A stretch of 64,000 bases of DNA from Christensenella sp964438705. GTDB lineage: Bacteria; Bacillota; Clostridia; Christensenellales; Christensenellaceae. Below the pieces are notes generated by a model that did no database searches, was not told where the DNA came from, and saw only the letters and a program-made list of their open reading frames with translations. Positions 8,061-17,458 of this stretch are shown in pieces; position 1 is the stretch's first letter; each line of letters starts with the position of its first letter. The stretch is taken from positions 41,280 to 105,279 of the forward strand of contig CAYTKQ010000011.1 of NCBI GenBank assembly GCA_964438705.1. Direction: 5' to 3'. A program made the position numbers and the translations under genes.

Positions 8061-10316
8061 ATGAGAAAAACAATTAGAACCATTTTCATTATTACATTGT
8101 GTGCGGTGTTTTTTTTGTCCGGAGCGACGGTATCTTTTGCGCAAAGCGATCCGCAGAGCAACACGGGAAATTTGGAAGCTAGTGATGCGGAATCAGGAAA
8201 TGAATCCGCAGAACCGAGCGCTGATGCTTTCCCTGAATCGGAACCATCAGCACCTCCGGTGAACTCGAGTGAACCTTCCATGGACTCGACCGTGTCGCCA
8301 ACGGCCACCGCGACTGTGGCGCCTACAGCTTCTATAGCGCCGACTGAATCGCTGTTGGAGGGAAATCAGCCAGAAACACCTGCCGATCCCGCAGAGGGCG
8401 TAGTGTACGAAGCGGGAGAAATTTTGGTGCAATTTAAAGAAAATGCTTCTGTGCTGCAGGCGAATGACACGATGGCAGCGATGTCGATGATGCCGGAGGA
8501 GCAGTTGGACGAGGTGATCGATCAGGGTGACGTTGTCGTCGTCCAGTTGCCGGAGGAGCTTTCCGTTCAAGAGGCGTTGGAGGTTTTCGCAGAAGATCCG
8601 GCGGTAGAGTTTGCGCAACCGAACTATCTGTATCGGCAACTTGAGTCTGGCAAAGAGGATATTTCTGCGCTGGCAACCACGATAAACGACCCTTATAGGA
8701 CAGATCAGTGGTATCTTGACAGCATTGGCGCATATGGCGCGTGGGATATTAGAAAAACAAATCGTGAAGTCAAGGTTGCGGTGCTGGACAGTGGCATTTC
8801 AATGAACCACCCGGATCTGAAAAATAACATCGATAAAGTGAACGCTTATGATGAATATAACGATATGCCTTTGACCGGGGACATCAGCGGGCATGGCACC
8901 CATGTGGCGGGCATCATCGCTGCCGAAGCAAATAATGGAATTGGTGCGGCGGGAGTGTCGTACAATGCGTCAATTGTTCCAATCAATGTTTTTCGTATCG
9001 ATCCCACCCAAAATGAGCCGGTGGCAAGCACCAGCGATATCAGGGACGCATATGACAGAATTATGAATATTCCGAATCTCCGCGTGATCAACTTGAGTTT
9101 GGGAATTTATAACGCTGCTGATAGAGTTTTAGAACAAAAAATAAATCAGGCGAGGTCGAAAGGAATTTTGACAGTATGCGCGGGAGGAAACGGGGACAGC
9201 AATAAACAAGGGCAGGCCTGGCCCGTATACCCATCCGATTTTGAGGCGTGTATTGCGGTGGTGCCGATCGATCAGAACGATCAGAGACCGACATGGGCGG
9301 ATTATAACGCACAAAAGGATATTGCCGCGCCAGGAATTAGGATGTGGAGTACGTTTCAAAATTCCTATACTTATATGAGTGGTTCTTCCATGGCGGCACC
9401 TGTTGTGAGTGCGGTCGCAGCGATGATATTCGCGGAAAATCCCAGTCTTACAGTAAATGAGGTTAAAAATATTTTATATACGACTGCCACAGATCTGGGG
9501 GAAGCAAACAAGGATATTTATTATGGCTGGGGCAAGGTGAACGCTTCAAAAGCCCTGAAAAAAGCGCAATCGAATCCGATTCCGGATTTTGTGGAACGCC
9601 TTTATACAAAAGCTATGGGGCGAGCCTCAGATTCTTCGGGAAAAGCATATTGGGTAGGCGAGCTTAAAGCAAAACGGGCGACGGGCGCATATGTTGGAGC
9701 GGCCTTTATGCTAAGCGACGAAATGGAAAAGCAGCGTTTGCCAGACGGCGAGTTTCTGAATCGGATGTATCGCACCTTCATGGACAGGGAGCCGGATAGT
9801 GCGGGAAAGGCTTTTTGGCAAGGGATACTTGACGAGGGTATGAGCCGAAAATATGTGTTTGGGAATTTTCTAAATTGCCCGGAGTTTAAACGTATTTGTG
9901 GCGATTATGGAATTTTGTCCGGCAGCTATGCCTCAGATGAATTGCGCGATCAAAACAGGAATGTGACGGCGTTTATCAATAGGCTTTATAAGGAATGTTT
10001 GAAGCGAAGCGGAGATGCCGTCGGGCTTAATTTTTGGGCAGGACAGCTTTTGAATAGGGCCTCGAGCGGAGGGAAGGTGGCGCAAGGATTCTTTTTTAGC
10101 GAAGAATTTTTGAAAGCGAATTATAGCAACAGTGAATATATCAATAGACTATATCGCGTGATGATGGATCGGCAGCCCAGTATAGCAGAAAAGAACTATT
10201 GGCTGCAGGCTATGGCGGGAGGCAAAAGCAGGATGGATGTATTTAGGGGGTTCATCTATTCACAGGAATTTACGAACATTTGCGCTTATTATGGTATCGT
10301 GCGTGGTGATGTGTAA
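8061..10316 (+). CDS. Secreted subtilisin-like serine protease with C-terminal DUF4214 repeats
   Basis: A 751-residue exported protein. Residues 1-27 are a signal peptide (cleavage after SFA). Residues 30-110 form a Ser/Pro/Glu/Thr-rich linker. Residues 115-190 resemble a subtilase propeptide (AGEILVQFKEN ... VEFAQPNYLY). The S8 catalytic domain (about 205-490) carries Asp243 (AVLDSGI), His281 (GHGTHVAG) and Ser443 (SGSSMAAP), so it looks active. Two stretches after residue 505 are DUF4214-type, with FVERLYTKAMGR, FLNRMYRTFMDREPDSAGKAFW and related repeats ending with YGI. DUF4214 occurs in cell-surface proteins and its ligand is not established. The same domain returns in the protein at 31991. 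The protease may mature or degrade surface proteins. I see no clean promoter in the 220-nt gap before it. Confidence 0.92.
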   Translation: MRKTIRTIFIITLCAVFFLSGATVSFAQSDPQSNTGNLEASDAESGNESAEPSADAFPESEPSAPPVNSSEPSMDSTVSPTATATVAPTASIAPTESLLEGNQPETPADPAEGVVYEAGEILVQFKENASVLQANDTMAAMSMMPEEQLDEVIDQGDVVVVQLPEELSVQEALEVFAEDPAVEFAQPNYLYRQLESGKEDISALATTINDPYRTDQWYLDSIGAYGAWDIRKTNREVKVAVLDSGISMNHPDLKNNIDKVNAYDEYNDMPLTGDISGHGTHVAGIIAAEANNGIGAAGVSYNASIVPINVFRIDPTQNEPVASTSDIRDAYDRIMNIPNLRVINLSLGIYNAADRVLEQKINQARSKGILTVCAGGNGDSNKQGQAWPVYPSDFEACIAVVPIDQNDQRPTWADYNAQKDIAAPGIRMWSTFQNSYTYMSGSSMAAPVVSAVAAMIFAENPSLTVNEVKNILYTTATDLGEANKDIYYGWGKVNASKALKKAQSNPIPDFVERLYTKAMGRASDSSGKAYWVGELKAKRATGAYVGAAFMLSDEMEKQRLPDGEFLNRMYRTFMDREPDSAGKAFWQGILDEGMSRKYVFGNFLNCPEFKRICGDYGILSGSYASDELRDQNRNVTAFINRLYKECLKRSGDAVGLNFWAGQLLNRASSGGKVAQGFFFSEEFLKANYSNSEYINRLYRVMMDRQPSIAEKNYWLQAMAGGKSRMDVFRGFIYSQEFTNICAYYGIVRGDV

Positions 10317-10401
10317 TCTGCCATATATCAAATGAAAAATGAATGACAAAGTCGAGCGTCGCCATCAGAGCACGGCGGTTTGCCGATTTGTTAATGTGAA
10401 G

Positions 10402-10430
10402 TTGCATTTTGTAGGATAAAAAAGTATAAT
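10402..10430 (+). promoter_or_regulatory. Promoter at the head of the glycan operon
   Basis: TTGCAT (10402-10407), 17-nt spacer, TATAAT (10425-10430), 39 nt before the GT2 start codon. The five genes from 10470 to 16400 overlap or abut and can be read from it. Confidence 0.7.
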
Positions 10431-10469
10431 CGAATGCGGATATTATGATAAAATATAAGTGGAGTAAAA

Positions 10470-11444
10470 ATGAAACTCATTGTACAAATACCTTGCTATA
10501 ATGAAGAAAACACATTGTCGCAGACAATAGCTGACATTCCTAAACAAATTGACGGAATTGACGAAGTTGAAACGCTGATTATTGATGATGGGTCTACCGA
10601 CCGTACGATTGAGATTGCGCGTCAATTGGGCGTAGACCACATCGTAAAGCAAGTGAGCAATCGTGGTCTTGCTTTGGCCTTTAAAGCCGGGGTAGACGCT
10701 TGTTTGCGTTTGGGGGCAGATATCATCGTTAACACGGATGGGGACAACCAGTATTACGGTGGAGATATCCCAAAATTGATCAAACCCATCATTGAGGGCA
10801 GGGCTGAAATTGTAATAGGTGATAGACAGACCGATACAATAGAGCATTTTTCGAAAACGAAGAAGAAGCTTCAAAAAGTGGGAAGCGGTGTTGTACGTAA
10901 ATTCTCGAAGAGCAATGTAACCGATACAACAAGTGGATTTCGGGCGTACTCAAGGGACGCTGCGCTGCGCATGAACGTGGTTTCGGAATATACCTATACA
11001 TTGGAAACCATCATAGATGCCGGTCTGAAAAAGATGGCGATCGAAAATGTTCCCATCAGAACCAATGGGAAGTTAAGGGAATCGCGGCTTTTTAAAAGCC
11101 CATGGGCCTATATAAAGAGATCTGCGGCGACGATCGTAAGAACGTCTGTATCAAGAAGCCCGCTGAAAATGTTTTTGCCGGTTGCGATCGTTGTGTTTGT
11201 GATTGGCTTGGTTCTTGCAATACGTTACCTTGTGTTTTGGGGAATGGGTCAAGGTGCGGGGCACCTGCAATCCTTGTTGCTTTCCACAATCCTGCTGATT
11301 TGTTCTTTTTTGATGGCGATGTTTGCGCTTCTTGCGGATGCAAATTCAGCGCAGCGTAAGGTGTTGGATGAAATATTATATCGTGTCAAAAAATTGGAAT
11401 ATGACAAAGAAATAACTGAAAAAGATGAAGAGAGCGTTCTATGA
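10470..11444 (+). CDS. Glycosyltransferase family 2 (polyprenyl-phosphate sugar synthase type)
   Basis: A 324-residue protein. The GT-A domain starts at the N-terminus (LIVQIPCYNEENTL), with LIIDDGSTDRT and the metal-binding NTDGDNQY. TSGFRAYSRDAA fits dolichol/polyprenyl-phosphate mannose synthase relatives. Two membrane helices (about residues 232-255 and 265-288) anchor the C-terminus. Such enzymes move a sugar from a nucleotide donor to a lipid phosphate carrier at the cytosolic face. The donor cannot be told from sequence. The stop overlaps the next start (ATGA), so the two are translationally coupled. Confidence 0.88.
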   Translation: MKLIVQIPCYNEENTLSQTIADIPKQIDGIDEVETLIIDDGSTDRTIEIARQLGVDHIVKQVSNRGLALAFKAGVDACLRLGADIIVNTDGDNQYYGGDIPKLIKPIIEGRAEIVIGDRQTDTIEHFSKTKKKLQKVGSGVVRKFSKSNVTDTTSGFRAYSRDAALRMNVVSEYTYTLETIIDAGLKKMAIENVPIRTNGKLRESRLFKSPWAYIKRSAATIVRTSVSRSPLKMFLPVAIVVFVIGLVLAIRYLVFWGMGQGAGHLQSLLLSTILLICSFLMAMFALLADANSAQRKVLDEILYRVKKLEYDKEITEKDEESVL

Positions 11445-13942
11445 GAATAATCCTAACAAATCAGCACTGCGATAATCGCGGAGACCAATCTGCGACGATA
11501 GGTCTATTAGAATCAATCTACAGCCAATTTGGAAATGACACCAAAATCGATATGTTCAAACAGACGAAAAAGCACCGATTTCTGACGGAAGAATATAACG
11601 TTGCAGAATATGATATGATAACCCAAATAGGCGGTTTGTTGCAGCTGTTTTTTTGGGGTCTTTTTAAAGCAATCGGTGCGGATATTAGGAAGATTCTTTC
11701 GCAGGACGCAAAAAAAACAATCAGTTTATATGAAAAGTGTGATCTTGTCTTGTCCTCCTGCGGAGGAGCTTATATCGGAGACATATATGCGAAGCATGAA
11801 ATCGTGCATATTCTTTACTTAGTGATCCCGCTGCTTTTGAAAAAAAAGATCGTGTTCGCCGCACCGTCTATAGGACCGTTTCGTAAGAAAAGTATGAATC
11901 CATTTCGAAAATGGATATTAAAACATGCGGAGAGAATTGTGGTTCGAGACCCGATTTCTTATGAATATGTGCAAAAATTTATCAATGCGCCGGATAAAAT
12001 CTTTATGGCCGCAGATGCTTGCTTTGCGCAGAGGATGAATAATGAAAGATCTTTGGAGGAACGTGAGAACAAAATAGGTTTTACGCCGCTTGATTATTCG
12101 TATCCTCACGCCGAGGCGCCTTTTGTTGAAAAAGAAAATTACAAATCGTCGATCGTGAGGCTAATTGACGATTTGATGCGTGAGGATGAAACTCTAAAAT
12201 TTGAGTTTTTCCCGCAGCTTTACAATGAACATACGGATATGCCGCTCATTGAAGAGATTATTGGACGCTTAAAATATCCGGAACGTGCGGAAGTGTTTTC
12301 GAATGCGTTGTCGGGAATCGAGCAGCAAAAAGAGATCGCAAAAATGAAGATGATGATAGCCACACGTTATCATTCCGCGGTATTTGCGTGCAAAATGTTG
12401 GTGCCTTGCGTCTGTATTGCCTACGAGCATAAGGCGGAAGGTCTAATGCGTATGTTTCATATGGAGGACTGCCTAATAGACATTCGGAGCGTAACATATG
12501 AGCTGCTGAAAGAAAAGGTTGAATATGTTGAGGCAAATAAAGAACGTATATATCAAAGGTTGAACGAGCATAGTGACCCTGTATATCTAGCAGCCAACAG
12601 AACGGCTGAGATTGCAAAAGATGCTTGGGAAATGCAAAGCACCCTGAAAAATGCAACGGTACAGTTTTATGATGATATTTTGAGATATCCATATTTGTGC
12701 AAAAACTGCGGCATGTGCAAAGCAGTTTGCCCTACGGAATCCATTTATTTTTCGACCAATATTTACGGAGAGATTTTGCCGAGATTAAGCGAAACGACTT
12801 GTGTAGATTGCGGCAAATGCAGGAATGCATGCTGCGCCAGAACACTGAGAGGTGAGAAGGGGGCAACAATATTTGGCAAAAATAAGGGAATGTATTTGGT
12901 TGAAAGCACAGACATTGAGCAACACAAAAGTGGTTCGTCCGGTGGGGCAGTAACGGCCCTGCTTGAGTACGGAATACAAAGCGGCTACTTCGAAGAAGTT
13001 TTAACGGTATCCCACAAGAACGATCCCATAGTGGCGGGGCCGGTTTATACGGACCAAGCAACGGGGACATCAGGATCAAAATATATATCGGCGCCGCTGT
13101 GCGCCATCTATGATAAGCAGCGAAACGCCGCAATCACGGCATTGCCCTGCCAGGCATCGGCGATCCGCAAACAATCGCAGGATGATTTTATCATGGGCCT
13201 GTTTTGTTCAAAACTGTCGACCGAAAAGCTGATTGATTTCATGGCATGGAAAGCGCAGATGAAAAAAGGCGATATTGATCAAGTTGTTTTTCGGGACGGG
13301 GTATGGCCCGGCGCATTCATGATGAAAACGAAGGATCGTGAATTCCGTTGCAACTTAGGACGTTCCGTTTTTGCGGCGGCGTATAACAGCTATCTGTTTG
13401 CGAACCAGGGGTGTTTATATTGTAACGATTATTTTTGTGAGGACGCGGATCTTTCGTTTGGGGACCCGTGGGGCAGAAAACAGTATGAGGATGAATATTA
13501 TGGACAAACGGTTATAATTGTTAGGACTGAGCGTGGAGAAGAGCTGCTAAGAAATGCTGAAAGGGATGGAAAAGTAAAAGTGACGGACATCCCATGGGAA
13601 GATGTGCTGAATGGACATGTGAAAGAAATATATTCCAAAAAAACTTCTGTGTCTCAGCGAATACGACAGGCTAATTCTCGCTGCGGCAATCGGTTTCAAA
13701 TTGGAGACGACGCATTGATTGGCGGAAAGATAAGCAAACGGGCAAACCGTTTTATGATTTATAACAATCAAAAGATAAAGGATACGATCTGGTATAGCCG
13801 GATCAAGAAAGTGCCGTCCAAATTCCTTTTTGTTTACAGATATGCAAATGCATTTTTGCTGAATCGGTTTTTGCGAAGGAATCACTTGAAAACACAATAT
13901 TTCAATACAGCGAAAGAAGAATATGATAACAAACGAGCTTGA
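11441..13942 (+). CDS. Fusion: polysaccharide pyruvyltransferase + ferredoxin + F420 hydrogenase beta-subunit (FrhB-like)
   Basis: An 833-residue protein with three parts. Residues 1 to about 385 are a polysaccharide pyruvyltransferase domain (TNQHCDNRGDQSATIG start, SSCGGAYIGD, APSIGPFRKK, ATRYHSAVFA). Residues 415-470 hold two 4Fe-4S cysteine sets, Cys420/423/426/430 and Cys454/457/460/464. From about 475 onward the FrhB/FdhB region follows (GSSGGAVTALLEYG, ALPCQASAI, GLFCSK, DLSFGDPWGR). In Clostridia and Bacteroides these are often adjacent separate genes in glycan loci. The first domain adds ketal pyruvate to sugars; the role of the flavin/iron-sulfur part in such loci is not established, perhaps a redox change on a sugar. 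It overlaps the next gene by 20 nt. Confidence 0.87.
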   Translation: MRIILTNQHCDNRGDQSATIGLLESIYSQFGNDTKIDMFKQTKKHRFLTEEYNVAEYDMITQIGGLLQLFFWGLFKAIGADIRKILSQDAKKTISLYEKCDLVLSSCGGAYIGDIYAKHEIVHILYLVIPLLLKKKIVFAAPSIGPFRKKSMNPFRKWILKHAERIVVRDPISYEYVQKFINAPDKIFMAADACFAQRMNNERSLEERENKIGFTPLDYSYPHAEAPFVEKENYKSSIVRLIDDLMREDETLKFEFFPQLYNEHTDMPLIEEIIGRLKYPERAEVFSNALSGIEQQKEIAKMKMMIATRYHSAVFACKMLVPCVCIAYEHKAEGLMRMFHMEDCLIDIRSVTYELLKEKVEYVEANKERIYQRLNEHSDPVYLAANRTAEIAKDAWEMQSTLKNATVQFYDDILRYPYLCKNCGMCKAVCPTESIYFSTNIYGEILPRLSETTCVDCGKCRNACCARTLRGEKGATIFGKNKGMYLVESTDIEQHKSGSSGGAVTALLEYGIQSGYFEEVLTVSHKNDPIVAGPVYTDQATGTSGSKYISAPLCAIYDKQRNAAITALPCQASAIRKQSQDDFIMGLFCSKLSTEKLIDFMAWKAQMKKGDIDQVVFRDGVWPGAFMMKTKDREFRCNLGRSVFAAAYNSYLFANQGCLYCNDYFCEDADLSFGDPWGRKQYEDEYYGQTVIIVRTERGEELLRNAERDGKVKVTDIPWEDVLNGHVKEIYSKKTSVSQRIRQANSRCGNRFQIGDDALIGGKISKRANRFMIYNNQKIKDTIWYSRIKKVPSKFLFVYRYANAFLLNRFLRRNHLKTQYFNTAKEEYDNKRA

Positions 13943-14927
13943 ATTGCAAGAAAGCATCAAACAAAAGAAAGTGCTCTTTATTTCGACGAAAAATGCTGAT
14001 TACATAAGAAATGTTCAGGAACGTCGCATTTTAAAAGAGCTTTCGGCCGACTACGAAGAATGCGTAGGGGAGCAGCGATCTTATGTAAAGCGTCTGGTGT
14101 ATGTGTTTTTTTGGCTGCTTACACATTCTGTGCGGAAATATGATGTCATATTGATTGGGTTTGCGCCTCAATTGATATTACCGTTTTTTTATTGGAAGTT
14201 CAAAAAAAAGCAAATTGTAGCAGATTTCTTCATCTCTTTGTATGACACGTTTATCCATGACAGAAAAAAATGGAAAGAAGGCTCTTTTTTTGCAAAACGA
14301 TTACACGCTTTGGATAGAAAAACAATTGCATATGCAGATTTGGTAATCGTAGATACCAAGGCGCATGGAGCGTTTTTCTGTGAAGAATTCGGGTTGTGCA
14401 GCAATCATCAGATCACGCTGTATTTAGAAGCGGATCGGGATGTGTACTATCCGCGGGACAATCCAAAACAACAAACGCAATGCGCAAAGTATACAGTTCT
14501 ATATTTTGGAAGCGTTCTGCCATTGCAAGGCGTGGACACTGTTTTAAAGGCGATGCGGATTTTACGCGAAGAAGAGGACTTACAATTTATATTTATCGGG
14601 CCGCTGGATGAAAAACAGAAAAAAATCATTGAAGGGCAAAAGAATATTTGCTTGTATGAATGGCTTTCTCAAGAGCAGCTTGCGGAACAAATAGCACAGA
14701 GTGATTTATGTCTTGCAGGGCATTTCAATTCTGAAATCAAAAAGGCGCAGCGGACGATTCCCGGAAAAGCTTATATTTATCGTTCGATGGAGAAAAAGAT
14801 GATCTTGGGAGATTGTCTAGCGAATCGGGAACTGTTTGATGAGGGAGAAACCTGCGCGTATGTGCCTCAAGGGGATGCTGCCGCGCTGGCAAATCAAATT
14901 CTTATGTCGAAAGAGAAGAATAATTAG
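13923..14927 (+). CDS. Glycosyltransferase (GT4-like)
   Basis: A 334-residue GT-B type protein. The N-terminal half holds the acceptor domain with a basic, hydrophobic face (YDVILIGFAPQLILPFFYWKFKKK), suited to peripheral membrane binding. The C-terminal half has a nucleotide-sugar fold: VLYFGSVLPLQGVDTVLKAM, LQFIFIGPLDEKQ, and LCLAGHFN ... RTIPGKAYIYRSMEKKMILGD. The usual GT4 E-x7-E motif is weak, so the family assignment is moderate. The start lies inside the preceding gene (20-nt overlap), implying coupled translation in one operon. Confidence 0.75.
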   Translation: MITNELELQESIKQKKVLFISTKNADYIRNVQERRILKELSADYEECVGEQRSYVKRLVYVFFWLLTHSVRKYDVILIGFAPQLILPFFYWKFKKKQIVADFFISLYDTFIHDRKKWKEGSFFAKRLHALDRKTIAYADLVIVDTKAHGAFFCEEFGLCSNHQITLYLEADRDVYYPRDNPKQQTQCAKYTVLYFGSVLPLQGVDTVLKAMRILREEEDLQFIFIGPLDEKQKKIIEGQKNICLYEWLSQEQLAEQIAQSDLCLAGHFNSEIKKAQRTIPGKAYIYRSMEKKMILGDCLANRELFDEGETCAYVPQGDAAALANQILMSKEKNN

Positions 14928-14930
14928 TAT

Positions 14931-16400
14931 ATGCGAAAAGGTATTATCTATCATACGATTTCTAAAGTGGCCGTTATCTTATCCGCGTATATTCTCCACT
15001 TTTTTTTGGGGAAAATGATGACGGTGGAAGAGTACGGAATTGTCGGAATGATTATCAATTTGACGAATTTTTATTACCTATTTTTGACGAATGGCGTCAG
15101 GCAATCGATTTCCAAGCAGATGTCCGAAGAGATGTACTCAAATCGCGAAATTGTCCGCAAAGGAATGACAATTCAAATTGTTTTCGGTGTGGGTTTGGGC
15201 ATTGTAAATTATTTATTCGCGCCGTTGGTCGCAAATGCATTCGGAAATCCGGCTCTTGCCGTTTATTTCGAGATGACCAGTTTTTTAGTGCCGCTGACGG
15301 CTTTGTATTTTGGGTTTACCGGCGCGTTGAATGGAATGAAGCTATTTTTGTTGGAAGGAATCGTTATGATTGTCTATCCAATGGTACGGCTTTCGGCAAT
15401 TCCATTTACGGGTGTCTTTCCCGAGGCCAAGCCTATTGGAACGGTGATTGGTTTTATATTGGGATCGCTTGTAGCAGCTGTTTTGGCGATTATTTTTTCA
15501 TATCGAAATAAAAAAATCAATTTTAGTCCGCTCCCTGTCAAGAAAATTACTTATAAGGAAAGCACGAAAGAGGCGCTGCATTTCATGTTTTTGTTCGCAG
15601 GCGTTACAGTTTTGTTGAACCTCCATATGCTCTTGCTGACCTTTATAAAAGGAAGCGAGGAGCTTACCGGCTATTATACGGCGATTAATAACTTTTCATT
15701 GGTTCCGTATTATCTTGTGTCGGCGGTTTATTTGGTCATTTTGCCGTTTGTAACGGAAAGCTATGCGAAGGGCGACAGCAAAGCGGCGGTCAAAATGATT
15801 TCTAAAAATTTGTACTACCTCTCTATTGTTGTTCTTCCAATTGTGATATTGATTGCGGCATCCTCTGAAACTTTGCTTGGAAATTTTTATAATGAACAAT
15901 ACACAGTTGCTGCATCTTCGCTTACGATTTTGGTCTTTGGGATCTTTTTCCTGTCGCTTTTTGTTGTGTTTACCGTATGTCTTAATGGTGTCAACAAACA
16001 CAAAATTACCAATTTGTTATCTGCGCTCCTTGTTGTTGGGGATGTCGGACTGCTCTTTTGGCTGGTCCCGATTTATGGGATGGCGGGCGCCGCGCTCGCT
16101 ACTTTGATCATTGGCGTGGCAGGGGCTGTATTATCTTATGTGCTACTGTGCAGGGCATTAAAATGTGTCATAACATTGCCTAATTGGAAAAAACTATTGA
16201 TTATCATGACCGGGTTTACGGTAGGAAGTATTTTGATATTCCGCACGATACACTTCAGCAACTTGTTATGGTTGATTCTTGGCTATATTATTGTTTTAGG
16301 GCTATTTCTGTTTGTTGCAATCAAATGTAAAATCATTCAAATTGATGAAATCAAGAACCTTTTGATGAAAAGAAATTTTGCCAAGCCAACGGAAAAATAA
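14931..16400 (+). CDS. Oligosaccharide flippase family protein (Wzx-like)
   Basis: A 489-residue membrane protein with about 14 helices, starting MRKGIIYHTISKVAVILSAY. It belongs to the MOP superfamily (polysaccharide synthesis proteins): FFLGKMMTVEEYGIVGMI near the N-terminus, and paired helices resembling the Wzx/RfbX layout. These proteins turn lipid-linked sugar units across the membrane. The start codon is 3 nt after the previous stop. Its presence means the locus encodes two possible export routes, this one and the Wzm/Wzt transporter at 35906. It is convergent with the next gene, 9 nt apart. Confidence 0.88.
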   Translation: MRKGIIYHTISKVAVILSAYILHFFLGKMMTVEEYGIVGMIINLTNFYYLFLTNGVRQSISKQMSEEMYSNREIVRKGMTIQIVFGVGLGIVNYLFAPLVANAFGNPALAVYFEMTSFLVPLTALYFGFTGALNGMKLFLLEGIVMIVYPMVRLSAIPFTGVFPEAKPIGTVIGFILGSLVAAVLAIIFSYRNKKINFSPLPVKKITYKESTKEALHFMFLFAGVTVLLNLHMLLLTFIKGSEELTGYYTAINNFSLVPYYLVSAVYLVILPFVTESYAKGDSKAAVKMISKNLYYLSIVVLPIVILIAASSETLLGNFYNEQYTVAASSLTILVFGIFFLSLFVVFTVCLNGVNKHKITNLLSALLVVGDVGLLFWLVPIYGMAGAALATLIIGVAGAVLSYVLLCRALKCVITLPNWKKLLIIMTGFTVGSILIFRTIHFSNLLWLILGYIIVLGLFLFVAIKCKIIQIDEIKNLLMKRNFAKPTEK

Positions 16401-16409
16401 GGAAGTAAA

Positions 16410-17288
16410 TTATTTTTTGGCAATGACTTCCATTGAATTGGCTTTGCAAAAACACATAGGGATTAGCGAAATCGCATAGAACGGAGCAGCAATCGCGAAT
16501 AAAAATTTTTTGCCGGAACTGCTTTGTTTTTTGAGCATTTTAAAATAACCGCGCACATAATCGTAAGGATTTTCAATGTTATGGAATTTGATGTCCCGAA
16601 AGCCTGTTTGCCGCAAAAACATGAGCAATCCTTTCTTGGAAAAATGAATGCGATGCTGTGGTATGCTCAAGGCATAGCTAAATTGTTTTAGCAGAGGGAT
16701 TTCCAGAGAATCAAGCCTCGGAACCGCCAAATAGAGTATGCCATCCTTTTGCAAGGCATTATTATAAATATTCTGAATCACCTGAGGAAAGCCGTTGATA
16801 TGCTCTAACACCTGACGCATAGCAACAACATCATACTTTTGTTTGAATTCTAAATTTTCAGCATCGCCCGGAATGACATTGATATTGTATTTCTTTTTGA
16901 TGTTGACAATACCATTGGCATCCAAATCAGAACCGGATACATGAAATCCGGCTTCGCGTAAAAAATAGAGCATATCGCCATTTCCGGTTCCAATTTCAAA
17001 AAGCGTAGCATCCTTGGATGGCTTCAATTTGCGAAGTTTGTGCGCGATCTTTCGCTTGCGATGAGAGGAAGCTTTCTTGAACCAACGTTTCCCTTCGGTA
17101 TAAGGCTCGTAGTCTGCCGGATAAAACCGATTCAGTTCTTCCACCGACATAGGAGGCATCGTATAACCAGTTCCGCAATTTTTGCATCGAACCACGCTGA
17201 ATACCATATCAGGATCGACATTTGTTATATAATCTCGACAATTATCCAAATAAAGATCGGTTTCATTGCCGCAAATTGCACATTCCAT
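16410..17288 (-). CDS. SAM-dependent methyltransferase with N-terminal zinc ribbon
   Basis: About 292 residues. The N-terminus has four cysteines in two pairs (CAICGN and VRCKNCGTGY), a zinc-ribbon arrangement common in sugar methyltransferases of glycan loci. The SAM-binding motif is FEIGTGNGDMLYFLREAGF, followed by GSDLDANG and an acidic-containing AMRQVLEHI. A C-terminal hydrophobic stretch could touch the membrane. Two adjacent ATGs exist (17291 and 17288); the second has better spacing from TTGGAG. Likely role: methylating a sugar or lipid-linked glycan. It is the only minus-strand gene inside this part of the locus and has its own promoter. Confidence 0.82.
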   Translation of the reverse strand: MECAICGNETDLYLDNCRDYITNVDPDMVFSVVRCKNCGTGYTMPPMSVEELNRFYPADYEPYTEGKRWFKKASSHRKRKIAHKLRKLKPSKDATLFEIGTGNGDMLYFLREAGFHVSGSDLDANGIVNIKKKYNINVIPGDAENLEFKQKYDVVAMRQVLEHINGFPQVIQNIYNNALQKDGILYLAVPRLDSLEIPLLKQFSYALSIPQHRIHFSKKGLLMFLRQTGFRDIKFHNIENPYDYVRGYFKMLKKQSSSGKKFLFAIAAPFYAISLIPMCFCKANSMEVIAKK

Positions 17289-17322
17289 CATAACACTCCA
17301 ACATTGCTTTTAGACGATACTA

Positions 17323-17337
17323 TCACTATTATAGTGA
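17323..17337. promoter_or_regulatory. Palindrome overlapping the -10 of the methyltransferase promoter
   Basis: TCACTATTATAGTGA is a perfect 7+1+7 palindrome that covers the minus-strand TATAAT. Its position would suit a repressor site, but a chance palindrome in AT-rich DNA cannot be excluded. Confidence 0.35.
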
Positions 17338-17356
17338 CATTTAGAGCAAAATGCAA
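17328..17356 (-). promoter_or_regulatory. Promoter for the minus-strand methyltransferase
   Basis: On the minus strand TTGCAT (17356-17351), 17-nt spacer, TATAAT (17333-17328). Confidence 0.7.
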
Positions 17357-17372
17357 GGCGAATATATGTACC

Positions 17373-17401
17373 TTGTGTAAGGCGTGCACTTTATGTATAA
17401 T
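17373..17401 (+). promoter_or_regulatory. Promoter for the UDP-glucose dehydrogenase gene
   Basis: TTGTGT (17373-17378), 17-nt spacer, TATAAT (17396-17401), 57 nt before the ATG. It diverges from the methyltransferase promoter, with 16 nt between the two -35 boxes. Confidence 0.65.
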
Positions 17402-17458
17402 AAATATCAGTTATCGTTACCCTATCATGTAAAATAAAGGTTTTGGAGTTGGCGTGGA

